The notes beneath the pieces were generated by a model, which did not search any database, was not told the origin of the DNA, and saw only the letters and a program-made list of their open reading frames with translations. Position numbers and translations under genes: made by a program. From Bacteroidota bacterium (lineage in GTDB: Bacteria; Bacteroidota; Bacteroidia; Chitinophagales; Chitinophagaceae), in NCBI GenBank assembly GCA_016868895.1, contig VGFK01000002.1, positions 1-64,000 on the forward strand: a stretch of DNA of 64,000 nucleotides. Reading direction: 5' to 3'. Shown one piece after another: positions 8,863-16,943 of the stretch. How positions within the stretch are numbered: position 1 is the first letter of the stretch; the number at the start of each line of letters is the position of its first letter.

Positions 8863-9786
8863 ATGGCAAGCAAAAAGTATTTATTGATCATGGGTCTCCT
8901 GACCCTGGTAACTGGCGCCCAAGCTCAGATCGCGGAATGGAAGGATTCATCACTGATCCCACCATCTAGCTTGGCGCAGCACAACGAATTCGTCAATAAC
9001 CAGTACGTTTTCCCTGCAAAACCTCGAAGCCAATGGGAAGTAGGATTGAAGTTAGGCTCTCCCTCAATCAGCGGTGACGTTCAGGCTCAAATGCCCAATT
9101 TCGGAGTTGGCCTTCATTTGAGAAAATCACTCGGTTACCTGGTGTCACTTCGGGGTGAAATCATGGCCGGAAGCGCGAAAGGTCTTAGCTGGAAAGAGAA
9201 CAATAACTATCGTTTCAATACCGCCTGGACAACCAACGGGTACAATTTTAATACTGATAAAGTATATTATAACTATAAGACAAAGTTGACCGATCTCAGT
9301 CTTCAAATGCTCTTCAATTTTACCAATATTAACTTTAATAAGCTTGAACATAAGTTCAACATGTATGCTATCGTAGGTGTTGGTATGACCTTGTATGATT
9401 GCAACATAGATGCTCTCAACTCTTCCAATGGTAAATACAGTTTCACCAGCATTTCAGGTAATGTCTATGCACGTAGAAATGAGACGTTGACTGCCTTGAA
9501 AGCCATTCTGGATGGTACTTATGAAACTCCCGCTGAGCAGGTTACAGGCGGCGGTCCCAGAATGTTTGGCCGTAACTCACGGTTGAGCGGAACAGTTGGT
9601 TTGGGAGCTTCATTTAAACTTTCTAAGAAAATCAACCTCGCAATTGAAGATAGGTACACGGTTGTCAACGACGATCTGTTGGATGGACAACGCTGGAGCC
9701 CTTATCCACTTAATGCCCCTGCGTTCACCTCACATTGGGACACCTACAATTTTCTTTCTGTAGGATTGAATGTTAACATCTTCTAA
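8863..9786 (+). CDS. Outer-membrane beta-barrel protein, function unknown
   Basis: 307 aa with a clear signal peptide (hydrophobic core LLIMGLLTLV, cleavage after AQA near residue 22). The mature protein is rich in alternating aromatic and polar strands, begins with a WEVGLKLGSPSISGD strand and ends in an aromatic-terminated strand (LSVGLNVNIF), as BAM-inserted barrels do. The specific family is not recognised. It is followed after 17 bp by an OmpA-family gene and preceded by a perfect promoter, so both are probably abundant envelope proteins made together. Confidence 0.8.
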   Translation: MASKKYLLIMGLLTLVTGAQAQIAEWKDSSLIPPSSLAQHNEFVNNQYVFPAKPRSQWEVGLKLGSPSISGDVQAQMPNFGVGLHLRKSLGYLVSLRGEIMAGSAKGLSWKENNNYRFNTAWTTNGYNFNTDKVYYNYKTKLTDLSLQMLFNFTNINFNKLEHKFNMYAIVGVGMTLYDCNIDALNSSNGKYSFTSISGNVYARRNETLTALKAILDGTYETPAEQVTGGGPRMFGRNSRLSGTVGLGASFKLSKKINLAIEDRYTVVNDDLLDGQRWSPYPLNAPAFTSHWDTYNFLSVGLNVNIF

Positions 9787-9803
9787 TCACCTTGATAAAT
9801 CTA

Positions 9804-10580
9804 ATGACCATGAAGTTGAATAAATTATTTTCGATCCTGCTGGTAGCCATTTTCTTGGTGATGGGATCTGATGCCACTGCTCAAAAGAAAGCTAAATCTG
9901 TTGAGCCCCTGTATTGGAAAAATCCTTTGGAATTCGTCTACAGTGAACTGAATTCCCCCAAGCGCATGAAACTTCCAAAACCTGTCTTGGATGATGCGGA
10001 CGGAGACGGTGTTGCTGATCAATTTGATCGTCAACCCAACTCACCTGCCGGTGCTCCTGTGGATTCACACGGTGTTGCTCGTGATACCGACGGCGACGGT
10101 GTTCCTGATTACAAAGACAAACAACTCATCACTCCAACTGAGTGCCAACCCGTTGACGCAAATGGTATTGGTAAGTGTCCAGAACCTGCATGCTGCAAGG
10201 TTGTTCCTCCGCCACCTTCTTGTAACATGGGCGGTATTCCCAGCATCAGCTTCACAAAAAGTTCCGCAAAGCTTTCTGCTACTGCTGAGTCACTCTTGGC
10301 TGCACTTGCTGATCGCTTGAAGAGCAATCCTGTTTGTAAGGTATTCATCACCGGGTATGCGGAAGCATCCAAGGCAAGCCAGCAAATGAGCTGGGACCGC
10401 GTGAACGCCATCATTACCTATTTGGTGGAGAAGCAAGGTATTGCTGCTGAGCGGTTGATCAATCGCTATGGTCAGGCAGACGGTGACATGAATGTTATAG
10501 ACCTCAGCGCGACAGGCGAAAACTTAGAAGGACCAAATACCGTTCCTGCCCCTCATCCTAATTTGCGCTCAAAGAACTAA
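9804..10580 (+). CDS. OmpA-family protein with calcium-type repeats
   Basis: 258 aa. The signal peptide is MKLNKLFSILLVAIFLVMGS and ends at TAQ near residue 27. Two thrombospondin-type-3-like acidic repeats follow (DADGDGVADQFD and DTDGDGVPDYKD, about residues 62-100), then a Pro/Cys hinge (CCKVVPPPPSC). The C-terminal domain (about 145-258) is a divergent OmpA-like peptidoglycan-binding domain (ISFTKSSAKLSA, WDRVNAIITYLVEKQGI, ending VPAPHPNLR as in other Bacteroidota members). The ATG at 9804 is preferred over an upstream TTG. No N-terminal barrel is present; it probably partners the barrel protein just upstream. Confidence 0.87.
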   Translation: MTMKLNKLFSILLVAIFLVMGSDATAQKKAKSVEPLYWKNPLEFVYSELNSPKRMKLPKPVLDDADGDGVADQFDRQPNSPAGAPVDSHGVARDTDGDGVPDYKDKQLITPTECQPVDANGIGKCPEPACCKVVPPPPSCNMGGIPSISFTKSSAKLSATAESLLAALADRLKSNPVCKVFITGYAEASKASQQMSWDRVNAIITYLVEKQGIAAERLINRYGQADGDMNVIDLSATGENLEGPNTVPAPHPNLRSKN

Positions 10581-10599
10581 TTCTATATATTATTCAATG

Positions 10600-10628
10600 A
10601 AAAGCCCTCTGCATGGAGGGCTTTTTTT
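10600..10628 (+). terminator. Intrinsic terminator after the OmpA-family gene
   Basis: Stem AAAGCCCTC / GAGGGCTTT with a short loop, running into seven T. It separates the envelope pair from bamD. Confidence 0.9.
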
Positions 10629-10654
10629 ATGATGCATTTTAACCTATTCCCAAA

Positions 10655-11515
10655 ATGAAAACCATTAGTTTTGTACACCATTTAGCCTCAGGTATGCGGT
10701 TATTTTTTCTTCTTGTGCTTTCGGGATTGATGCTGACTTCCTGTTCCAAATTTGGAAAGGTGCTCAAGAGCAACGATTATGAGTACAAGCTCAAAATGGC
10801 CAATACCTATTACGACAAGAAGGATTACAGAAAGACGCAGGTATTGTTTGAAGAGTTGTTTCCAGTGTTCAAGGGAACAGCCCAGCACGAAGATCTTTAT
10901 TACCGTTACGCATACACGCACTATAACCTCCGGGATTTTGCAACAGCTGAAAACCTTTACCGCGGCTACTTGGAAATTTTTGCAAATAGTCCCCGTGCTG
11001 AAGAAGTCGAATTCATGCAGTCCTATTGTTATTACCGACAATCGCCTAAGCCTGAACTGGAGCAATCCAATACCATCAAAGCCATTGGTATGTTCCAGAT
11101 TTTCGCCAATACGCACCCTGAATCTCCCCGGAAGAAGGAGGCTGAAGAGATCATTTTGAAGTGTCAGGCAAAACTGGAGGCCAAAGAGTTTCTTTCAGCC
11201 CAGTTGTATTTCAATGTGGGGCAGTATAGGGCTGCTGCGCTCAGCTATACGACCCTGATCAACAATTACCCCGATTCACCCAAGGGCGATGAGTATAAAC
11301 TCATGGCAATCAAGGCGTACTATCGGTATGCGACCATGAGTATTGCCGATAAACAAGAGGAGCGATTTACAAAAGTGATTACTGAGGTAGAGGACTTTCA
11401 GGACCGCTTCCCGGAAAGTAAATTGCTCAAAGAAGCTGAACGTTACTTAACTTTGTCCAAGAATTACCTAAAACCGCAAAATAATGAGCAGACTACGCAG
11501 GCAGATGGGAAATAG
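10655..11515 (+). CDS. bamD: Outer membrane assembly lipoprotein BamD
   Basis: 286 aa lipoprotein of the BAM complex, which inserts beta-barrels into the outer membrane. A signal with lipobox LTSC places the lipidated Cys near residue 30. The mature part is made of TPR-like helical repeats (YKLKMANTYYDKKDYRKTQVLFEELFP and QLYFNVGQYRAAALSYTTLINNYPDSP are the clearest, each quoted here only as a position guide near residues 45 and 182). In Bacteroidota bamD is commonly linked to the omega gene, as here, where the two overlap slightly. Confidence 0.92.
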   Translation: MKTISFVHHLASGMRLFFLLVLSGLMLTSCSKFGKVLKSNDYEYKLKMANTYYDKKDYRKTQVLFEELFPVFKGTAQHEDLYYRYAYTHYNLRDFATAENLYRGYLEIFANSPRAEEVEFMQSYCYYRQSPKPELEQSNTIKAIGMFQIFANTHPESPRKKEAEEIILKCQAKLEAKEFLSAQLYFNVGQYRAAALSYTTLINNYPDSPKGDEYKLMAIKAYYRYATMSIADKQEERFTKVITEVEDFQDRFPESKLLKEAERYLTLSKNYLKPQNNEQTTQADGK

Positions 11516-11825
11516 CCTTACCAATGTGGCGGAAACCAAAGATCTCAATGAGATCAAGTCGAAAACCGGAAACGTATATGAGTCGATTTCCATCATCGCA
11601 AAACGCGCGGGACAAATCAACATTTCCCTGAAAGAAGAATTGCACAACAAGCTGGAAGAATTTGCCAGCCATACGGACAGTCTTGAAGAGATCCACGAAA
11701 ACAAAGAGCAGATCGAGATTTCAAAGGCCTATGAGCGCATGCCCAATCCTGCCCTGTTGGCAACCCAAGAGTTCATGGACAATAAAGTGTATTTCAGGAA
11801 AAACGAAGAAGACCTCTTCCGTTAA
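11505..11825 (+). CDS. rpoZ: RNA polymerase omega subunit, Rpb6-like
   Basis: About 106 aa. It is the Bacteroidota form of omega: KTGNVYESI and AKRAGQI, then the EIHENKEQIEISKAYER block (about residues 61-77) and an FMDNKVYFRKNEE tail. Omega helps RNA polymerase assembly by holding beta-prime. ATG 11505 overlaps the bamD stop by 11 bp; ATG 11484 would add seven residues that look like a by-product of the bamD frame. It ends at a hairpin terminator. Confidence 0.88.
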   Translation: MGNSLTNVAETKDLNEIKSKTGNVYESISIIAKRAGQINISLKEELHNKLEEFASHTDSLEEIHENKEQIEISKAYERMPNPALLATQEFMDNKVYFRKNEEDLFR

Positions 11826-11845
11826 TTTAACTACATATTTTCTAT

Positions 11846-11881
11846 AAAGGCGATGGGTTAACTGTCGCCTTTCATTTTTTT
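11846..11881 (+). terminator. Intrinsic terminator after rpoZ
   Basis: Stem AAAGGCGA / TCGCCTTT with an 11-nt loop, then a C-A-T-rich tail ending in seven T. It ends the bamD-rpoZ transcript before DUF4835. Confidence 0.7.
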
Positions 11882-11903
11882 ATTCCATCGCAGGACACCA
11901 ATA

Positions 11904-12866
11904 TTGATTAAATTAGTGTTTGTGATTCACCCCATTTATATTCTGAACAGAAGTTGGATTGTAATGAGTGTGTGTCTGCTTTTGGCAGCACGTCCAATCC
12001 ACGCTCAAGAGATCAATGCTAAGGTTACCATCGTTTCTGCGCAGATCAGCAGCTCGGTTGATAAAAAAATATTCCAAACCCTACAAACCGCTCTGGTCAA
12101 TTTCATCAACAAGCGTAAATGGTCTGCCGACGCTTTTGAACAAAACGAGAAAATAGAATGCAGTTTTTTGTTCAATCTGCAGACCGTCGTTGAGCCCAAT
12201 GTCTATAGAGGAACACTGACTGTTCAAGCAGGTCGACCGATCTACAATTCATCCTATCTTTCTCCGTTGATCAATTACATTGATAACGATATTGTATTTC
12301 GCTATGCAGAGTTTCAACCCATCGAATTCAATGAAAACAGAGTATCCGGTTCTGAACCACTGACCGGTAATCTGCCCGCACTCATTGCCTACTATGTGAA
12401 TATCATGCTGGGACTGGATTTTGATTCTTATTCGCCCCGGGGAGGAGATGCCTATTTCCAAAAAGTTAGTCAGATCGTTAGCGCAGCACCGGATGGACGA
12501 TCCATCACCGGCTGGAAACCGTTTGACGGACAACGCAACCGGTACTGGTTGTCAGAAAATTTGCAGAATGCCCGCTATGGATTGTTGCATGATGCAGTAT
12601 ATACCTATTATCGTCAGGGTATGGATAAACTGATTGACGACGAAAACCTGGCACGCGAGCAAATCCTCAACGGTCTTGTCATGCTGGGTAACCTCAATGC
12701 CGAAACACCCAATCTCATGATCATGCCTTTTTTCTTTCAGGGAAAATCAGATGAAATTGTGCGGGTATTTAAAAAGGGAAATGGTCAAGAGAAGGCGCGG
12801 GTCATTGATCTTTGTAGTCGACTCGACATTACCAATGCTTCTAAATACCGACAGGAACTGAAATGA
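11904..12866 (+). CDS. DUF4835 family secreted protein
   Basis: Up to 320 aa. A Bacteroidota-specific family usually found beside bamD and the omega gene. An N-terminal hydrophobic segment leads to a signal cleavage motif (IHAQ), followed by the family's start EINAKVTIVSAQIS, the central YYVNIMLGLDFDSYSPRGG block (about residues 166-184) and GWKPFDGQRNRYWLSENL (about 203-220). The function is not established. The start is uncertain: TTG 11904 gives a full signal peptide, while ATG 11964 leaves a very short one. Its stop overlaps the next gene by 4 bp (ATGA). Confidence 0.8.
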   Translation: MIKLVFVIHPIYILNRSWIVMSVCLLLAARPIHAQEINAKVTIVSAQISSSVDKKIFQTLQTALVNFINKRKWSADAFEQNEKIECSFLFNLQTVVEPNVYRGTLTVQAGRPIYNSSYLSPLINYIDNDIVFRYAEFQPIEFNENRVSGSEPLTGNLPALIAYYVNIMLGLDFDSYSPRGGDAYFQKVSQIVSAAPDGRSITGWKPFDGQRNRYWLSENLQNARYGLLHDAVYTYYRQGMDKLIDDENLAREQILNGLVMLGNLNAETPNLMIMPFFFQGKSDEIVRVFKKGNGQEKARVIDLCSRLDITNASKYRQELK

Positions 12867-13240
12867 GAGTGTTATTCATAGCGTTTGGGATCATTGTGGT
12901 GGGCATTGTTTCTTGCAGTGAGCGCAAATCAAGTTTTACCCCAACAATAGATATGAGTAAGATGTCTGATATATTTTACGACATTTCACTTGCTGAAGGG
13001 TATGTGGAAGCGTACGTGTTGAAAGATAGCGCCAAAAACCGTGACTCCATCCTCGGGAAAGAAATGGAAATTGTTTTCAAGGTCCATGGAATTGACGCCA
13101 ATACGTTTGCTGATAACCTGAAAGGGTATAAACAAGATCCTGAGCGCTTTCAAGTGATTTTGGATTCTGCTAATGAGCGGGCAAACCGGGGACGCAATGA
13201 GATATTTCTTCGTCGTGTCCCAAAACCTACCAAAAAGTAA
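12863..13240 (+). CDS. DUF4296 domain lipoprotein
   Basis: 125 aa. A short signal peptide ends in lipobox IVSC with the lipidated Cys at residue 18. The remainder is helical and charged, with MSDIFYDISLAEGYVEAYV at about residues 33-51 and a YKQDPERFQVILD segment near 90, as in the DUF4296 family of small Bacteroidota lipoproteins. The role is unknown. It overlaps DUF4835 by 4 bp and is followed 1 bp later by another gene, so 11904-13990 probably forms one operon. Confidence 0.75.
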   Translation: MRVLFIAFGIIVVGIVSCSERKSSFTPTIDMSKMSDIFYDISLAEGYVEAYVLKDSAKNRDSILGKEMEIVFKVHGIDANTFADNLKGYKQDPERFQVILDSANERANRGRNEIFLRRVPKPTKK

Positions 13241-13241
13241 T

Positions 13242-13772
13242 ATGTTCTTGACCAAGCACGATTTGAAACTTTCGTATGGTGTCGATCTGGAAATAGGGGG
13301 GTTTTATGTCGATCGCCCCGTACCAGCTGAAAACATGTATTGGAAGGATCGTACCATTTACGTCCCTGGCGCATCGGGTTATATTTTCATGCCCATCTTT
13401 TCAGACCTGTTGTTCCGATGCAGGGCACATAAACAACACCTGTTCAATGAACAGCTGGTACAAGTTCAGGAGCGCATCCTGCACAGCGCTGCTTTATTGG
13501 AATACGGCCACATCAATTGGACTGCTCATGTAAGCGAGTGCATCAGTATCGCAGCACCATATGTACATCGCGCTGAACTCTTTGATGAATTGGGTGAATA
13601 TTTGCAGCAGGATACACCAAATGCACGGCCGGAAGGAAGATTGGGCAGGGAGTTTCCATCCCTGAACCGGGCCGATACCTATCTTTTTTCCCTTGCCTGC
13701 ATAAGCGATGATACACTCAACGAGGACGAAGCCATTGCCTCTTGGTATGCATTGATTACCCATTTTTATTGA
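13242..13772 (+). CDS. Hypothetical protein, not recognised
   Basis: 176 aa from the ATG at 13242, 1 bp after the DUF4296 stop. There is no signal peptide or membrane segment, so it is likely cytoplasmic. It is rich in aromatic residues, His and acids, with a mixed alpha/beta look: MFLTKHDLKLSYGVDLEIGG at the start and LFDELGEYLQQ near 127. A run HINWTAHVSE (about 91-100) contains conserved-looking His and Trp. No catalytic motif was identified. Codon use resembles its neighbours and it overlaps the next start by one base, so it is probably a true co-translated gene. Confidence 0.6.
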   Translation: MFLTKHDLKLSYGVDLEIGGFYVDRPVPAENMYWKDRTIYVPGASGYIFMPIFSDLLFRCRAHKQHLFNEQLVQVQERILHSAALLEYGHINWTAHVSECISIAAPYVHRAELFDELGEYLQQDTPNARPEGRLGREFPSLNRADTYLFSLACISDDTLNEDEAIASWYALITHFY

Positions 13773-13990
13773 TGGATGATCTCGCGGATATTCGCGAGAA
13801 TCTTAACGCCGGTGAAGAAAACGCACTCATTCAAGCCGGCTTTCATGAAGAAGGAATTAAAAAGATTGAGGCCTTGGTGGATCGCAGCATACGCGACATG
13901 GAACGGGTCAATCCCGTCATGGCCAATCGCATTGAACATAAAAAAGGCCTGATCGATTTGCATCAATTGATCGCATCGATCAGGCCCTGA
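13772..13990 (+). CDS. Small hypothetical protein whose 3' end doubles as the ssb terminator
   Basis: 72 aa, starting at the ATG in TGATG, so translation is coupled to the gene upstream. It is highly charged and helical (MDDLADIRENLNAGEENALI; IKKIEALVDRSIRDMERVNP) and has no signal or motif I can name. The last 15 codons lie in a perfect 12-bp inverted repeat that also works as a terminator for the opposing ssb gene. The stop is 15 bp from the ssb stop. The function is unknown. Confidence 0.55.
   Translation: MDDLADIRENLNAGEENALIQAGFHEEGIKKIEALVDRSIRDMERVNPVMANRIEHKKGLIDLHQLIASIRP
13940..13986 (-). terminator. Intrinsic terminator of ssb, inside the opposing coding region
   Basis: A perfect 12-bp stem (GGCCTGATCGAT at 13946-13957, ATCGATCAGGCC at 13975-13986). 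On the minus strand it is followed by six T. It starts 19 bp past the ssb stop and lies wholly within the last codons of the plus-strand gene at 13772. Confidence 0.85.
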
Positions 13991-14005
13991 AACAATCCGC
14001 TCGGC

Positions 14006-14401
14006 TTAAAACGGTAGGTCGTCGCCTTCTCCGGAACCACCCGCACTGATCTGTTCTGCATTTCCATCACCGGTTGATTCTCCTTTAGCGCCGCCTAACA
14101 GTTGAATGCTGTTCACCCTTACTGTTAATGAGCTTCCCGGAGTTCCATCATTTTTTGCGTAGGCTCTTGCTTCTGGAGCGCCTTCAACATATACCAATTG
14201 TCCTTTTTTCAGATAAGGAGCTATGGCAGTACGATCTGTCCAGTACGCACAATCTACCCAGGTTGTTTTCTCTTTCTGTGTTCCACTTGCATCTTTATAC
14301 CGTTCGCTGTGTGCAACACTGAAATTAATCACGTTTTTACCATTGACAACATTGGTGGTGCAATCCTTTCCAAGATGTCCAATCACTTGCAATTTGATCA
14401 T
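14006..14401 (-). CDS. ssb: Single-stranded DNA-binding protein
   Basis: 131 aa. An OB-fold (about residues 1-105) starting MIKLQVIGHLGKDC, with NFSVAHSERYKD and the TTWVDCAYW strand near 54. It is followed by a short glycine-rich linker and the acidic tip DDLPF, which binds partner repair and replication proteins. The start was set at the ATG giving MIKLQ; the in-frame extension upstream has no family match. Shorter than many SSBs because the linker is short. It is divergent from the dehydrogenase gene, with 106 bp between the starts. Confidence 0.95.
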   Translation of the reverse strand: MIKLQVIGHLGKDCTTNVVNGKNVINFSVAHSERYKDASGTQKEKTTWVDCAYWTDRTAIAPYLKKGQLVYVEGAPEARAYAKNDGTPGSSLTVRVNSIQLLGGAKGESTGDGNAEQISAGGSGEGDDLPF

Positions 14402-14507
14402 AGCATTTTTTTTACAGATACAATATCCTTCAAAGTAAGGCGAATTGAAGGGTAAAAACACCGCTTTTGTCGGTGAGTTTTCCACCTTTTCCGGATACTT
14501 TTGTGGC

Positions 14508-15584
14508 ATGGAAATGATAGTGGGTCATAAGAAACTGGAACAACTGGTCGAATCGGTTTTTATAGCAATGGGGTGCCTTCCTGAGCAAGCAAGGACCGCC
14601 ACCGAGGTATTGGTGGCTGCAGATCTCCGCGGCATTGATTCGCATGGAGTGGCCCGTTTATCCGGGTGCGTCCGGTTATGGGAGGTGGGTCGCGTGCAGG
14701 CACAACCGCTGATCAATCTGGTGCACGAAACGCCCTCTACTGCTGTGGTGGATGGGGGGAGTGGGTTGGGACTGGTAGTTGCTCCTCACGCCATGCAGAT
14801 TGCCATCGAAAAAGCGAAGCTGGTGGGAACGGGTTGGGTAAGCGTAAAGAACAGCAATCACTTTGGAATAGCCGCTTACCATGCGATGATGGCGTTGCCC
14901 CATGATATGATTGGAATTGTCATGACCAATGCCAGCGCACTGGTCGCACCTACTTTTTCTGCTGAACGCTTGCTGGGAACCAATCCAATTTGTGTGGCGA
15001 TTCCTGCCGGAGAAGAGCCTGCATTTGTGGGCGATATGGCCACCACTACCGCTGCCAATGGCAAACTTGAAATCCTTCAACGCAAACAAGAGGCTGCTCC
15101 CATCGGATGGATCCAAGATGAACAGGGCGAAGCCACAACGGATGCGCATGCACTCAAAAAGGGAGGAGCCTTGTTGCCATTGGGAAGCGATCGTACGCAC
15201 GGGAGCCATAAAGGATATGCATTGGGTGCGATTGTGGATATATTTTCTGCAGTGCTCAGTGGGGCCAATTATGGCCCTTGGGTACCGCCCTTCCCCGCCT
15301 ATGTGCCGATGCCGGAGAATCAACCGGGACAGGGAATTGGTCATTTTTTTGGCGCCATGCGCATTGATGCTTTTCGTACGACTGAGGACTTTAAATCGAA
15401 CATGGACAACTGGATTCGGCGCTTTCGACATTCACGTCCCATCGATCCCGCTCAGCCGGTGCTGATTCCCGGAGATCCGGAGCGTGAAACACATGCCCGG
15501 CGACTCCAAGACGGTATTCCGCTCATGGATGGAGTGTGGGATGATTTGCTTGCAGTTGCTGAAAAATTCAGTATCAAGATTTAA
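14508..15584 (+). CDS. Malate/L-lactate dehydrogenase family oxidoreductase (type 2)
   Basis: 358 aa. An NAD(P)-dependent oxidoreductase of the LDH2/MDH2 family (YlbC, YiaK, ComC type), not related to classical lactate dehydrogenase. Motifs: RGIDSHGVARL (about residues 44-54), the NSNHFGIAAYH catalytic His region (about 116-126), NPICVAIP (about 162-169) and SHKGYALG (about 231-238). The substrate (malate, lactate, ureidoglycolate or a sugar acid) cannot be decided from the sequence. It starts 27 bp before aspartate kinase, so co-transcription is possible. The ATG at 14508 is used; 14514 is equally possible. Confidence 0.9.
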   Translation: MEMIVGHKKLEQLVESVFIAMGCLPEQARTATEVLVAADLRGIDSHGVARLSGCVRLWEVGRVQAQPLINLVHETPSTAVVDGGSGLGLVVAPHAMQIAIEKAKLVGTGWVSVKNSNHFGIAAYHAMMALPHDMIGIVMTNASALVAPTFSAERLLGTNPICVAIPAGEEPAFVGDMATTTAANGKLEILQRKQEAAPIGWIQDEQGEATTDAHALKKGGALLPLGSDRTHGSHKGYALGAIVDIFSAVLSGANYGPWVPPFPAYVPMPENQPGQGIGHFFGAMRIDAFRTTEDFKSNMDNWIRRFRHSRPIDPAQPVLIPGDPERETHARRLQDGIPLMDGVWDDLLAVAEKFSIKI

Positions 15585-15610
15585 CTTCGCGGCGATTTAA
15601 ATCGATCGAT

Positions 15611-16933
15611 ATGAAAGTAATGAAGTTTGGAGGTACCTCAGTGGGAAAGCCGGAGCGGATGTTTCAGGTAAGGGAGTTGATTTCTCGTGATAATGAACCA
15701 ACCATCGTTGTATTGAGCGCGCTGAGTGGAACCACCAATACATTGGTGGCCATCGGAGATGCCATGTCGGCCGGCGATAAAGTAAAAGCCGATTCGCTCA
15801 TCGACCAACTGCATGTGCATTACAAGCAATTTCTGGCCGACTTATTAAAAAAAGAAGAAGTTCGGACGAAGGCAGAAAAAATCATCCAAGAGCATTTTGA
15901 TTTTCTCCGTATCATCTTGCGCATTTCATTTAACGATGCCTTGAATAAAGACATTCTTGCGCAAGGCGAATTGATGAGTACAAAAATGTTTTCCTGTTAC
16001 CTGGAGGAAATGGGCCATTCGCATTTGCTCCTCCCTGCATTGGACTTCATGTCCATTGACGCAAACGATGAGCCGCAGGTTGCCGATATCCGAAGCAAAC
16101 TCACAAAAATTTTAGACCAGCACAACGGAATACAGACATTCATTACCCAAGGGTATATATGCCGCAACGCTAGGGGAGAAGTCGACAACCTCAAGCGAGG
16201 TGGAAGCGATTACTCTGCATCCCTTATAGCTGCAGCTATTCATGCATCGGTATGTGAAATATGGACCGACATCGATGGAATGCACAACAATGATCCAAGG
16301 GTAGTAGCAACTTCGCGTCCAGTTGAACACCTGAGCTTTGATGAAGCAGCAGAGTTGGCCTACTTCGGAGCAAAGATTTTGCACCCTGCCTCCATCTGGC
16401 CTGCACAGCAATACAAGATCCCGGTGAAATTGCTAAACACCATGCAGCCAGAAGCAAAGGGAACGGTAATCCTCGAACATGCAGATTCAGATGGCGTAAA
16501 GGCGGTGGCGGCCAAAGACGGAATTGTGATGGTTAAGATCAAAAGCAGTCGCATGCTACTGGCCTACGGCTTTCTGCGCAAAATCTTTGAAGTATTTGAA
16601 AAGTACAGAACGCCCATCGATATGATCACCACTTCAGAAGTCGCGGTTTCAGTGACGATCGATAATACGACACACCTGGATGCCATATCAAAGGAATTAT
16701 CGCCGCTCGGTGAACTGGAGATCATCTCCAATCAGACCATCATTGCGGTAGTGGGGAACCGGCTTACGCAGCAGAAGGGACTTCTTCCCCACCTATTTGC
16801 ATCACTTGCGGATGTTCCCGTCAACATGGTGAGTTTTGGAGGCAGTTTGCACAACATCTCCATACTGGTTCCAACTGAACACAAGAACACGGTGTTGAAG
16901 TCGCTCAACAAAGGAATTTTCGGACTGGATTAA
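15611..16933 (+). CDS. lysC: Aspartate kinase (monofunctional)
   Basis: 440 aa. It phosphorylates L-aspartate, the first step to lysine, threonine, methionine and diaminopimelate. KFGGTSVG is at residues 4-11, the RGGSDYSAS substrate and nucleotide segment near 197, and the EIWTDIDGMHNNDPR loop near 215. C-terminal ACT domains (about 300-440, with TSEVAVSV and NMVSFGGS) suggest feedback control by lysine or threonine. It is a stand-alone kinase with no fused homoserine dehydrogenase. dapA, a later step of the pathway, lies at 60614. It is convergent with queA. Confidence 0.94.
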   Translation: MKVMKFGGTSVGKPERMFQVRELISRDNEPTIVVLSALSGTTNTLVAIGDAMSAGDKVKADSLIDQLHVHYKQFLADLLKKEEVRTKAEKIIQEHFDFLRIILRISFNDALNKDILAQGELMSTKMFSCYLEEMGHSHLLLPALDFMSIDANDEPQVADIRSKLTKILDQHNGIQTFITQGYICRNARGEVDNLKRGGSDYSASLIAAAIHASVCEIWTDIDGMHNNDPRVVATSRPVEHLSFDEAAELAYFGAKILHPASIWPAQQYKIPVKLLNTMQPEAKGTVILEHADSDGVKAVAAKDGIVMVKIKSSRMLLAYGFLRKIFEVFEKYRTPIDMITTSEVAVSVTIDNTTHLDAISKELSPLGELEIISNQTIIAVVGNRLTQQKGLLPHLFASLADVPVNMVSFGGSLHNISILVPTEHKNTVLKSLNKGIFGLD

Positions 16934-16943
16934 TCTGGATTCA

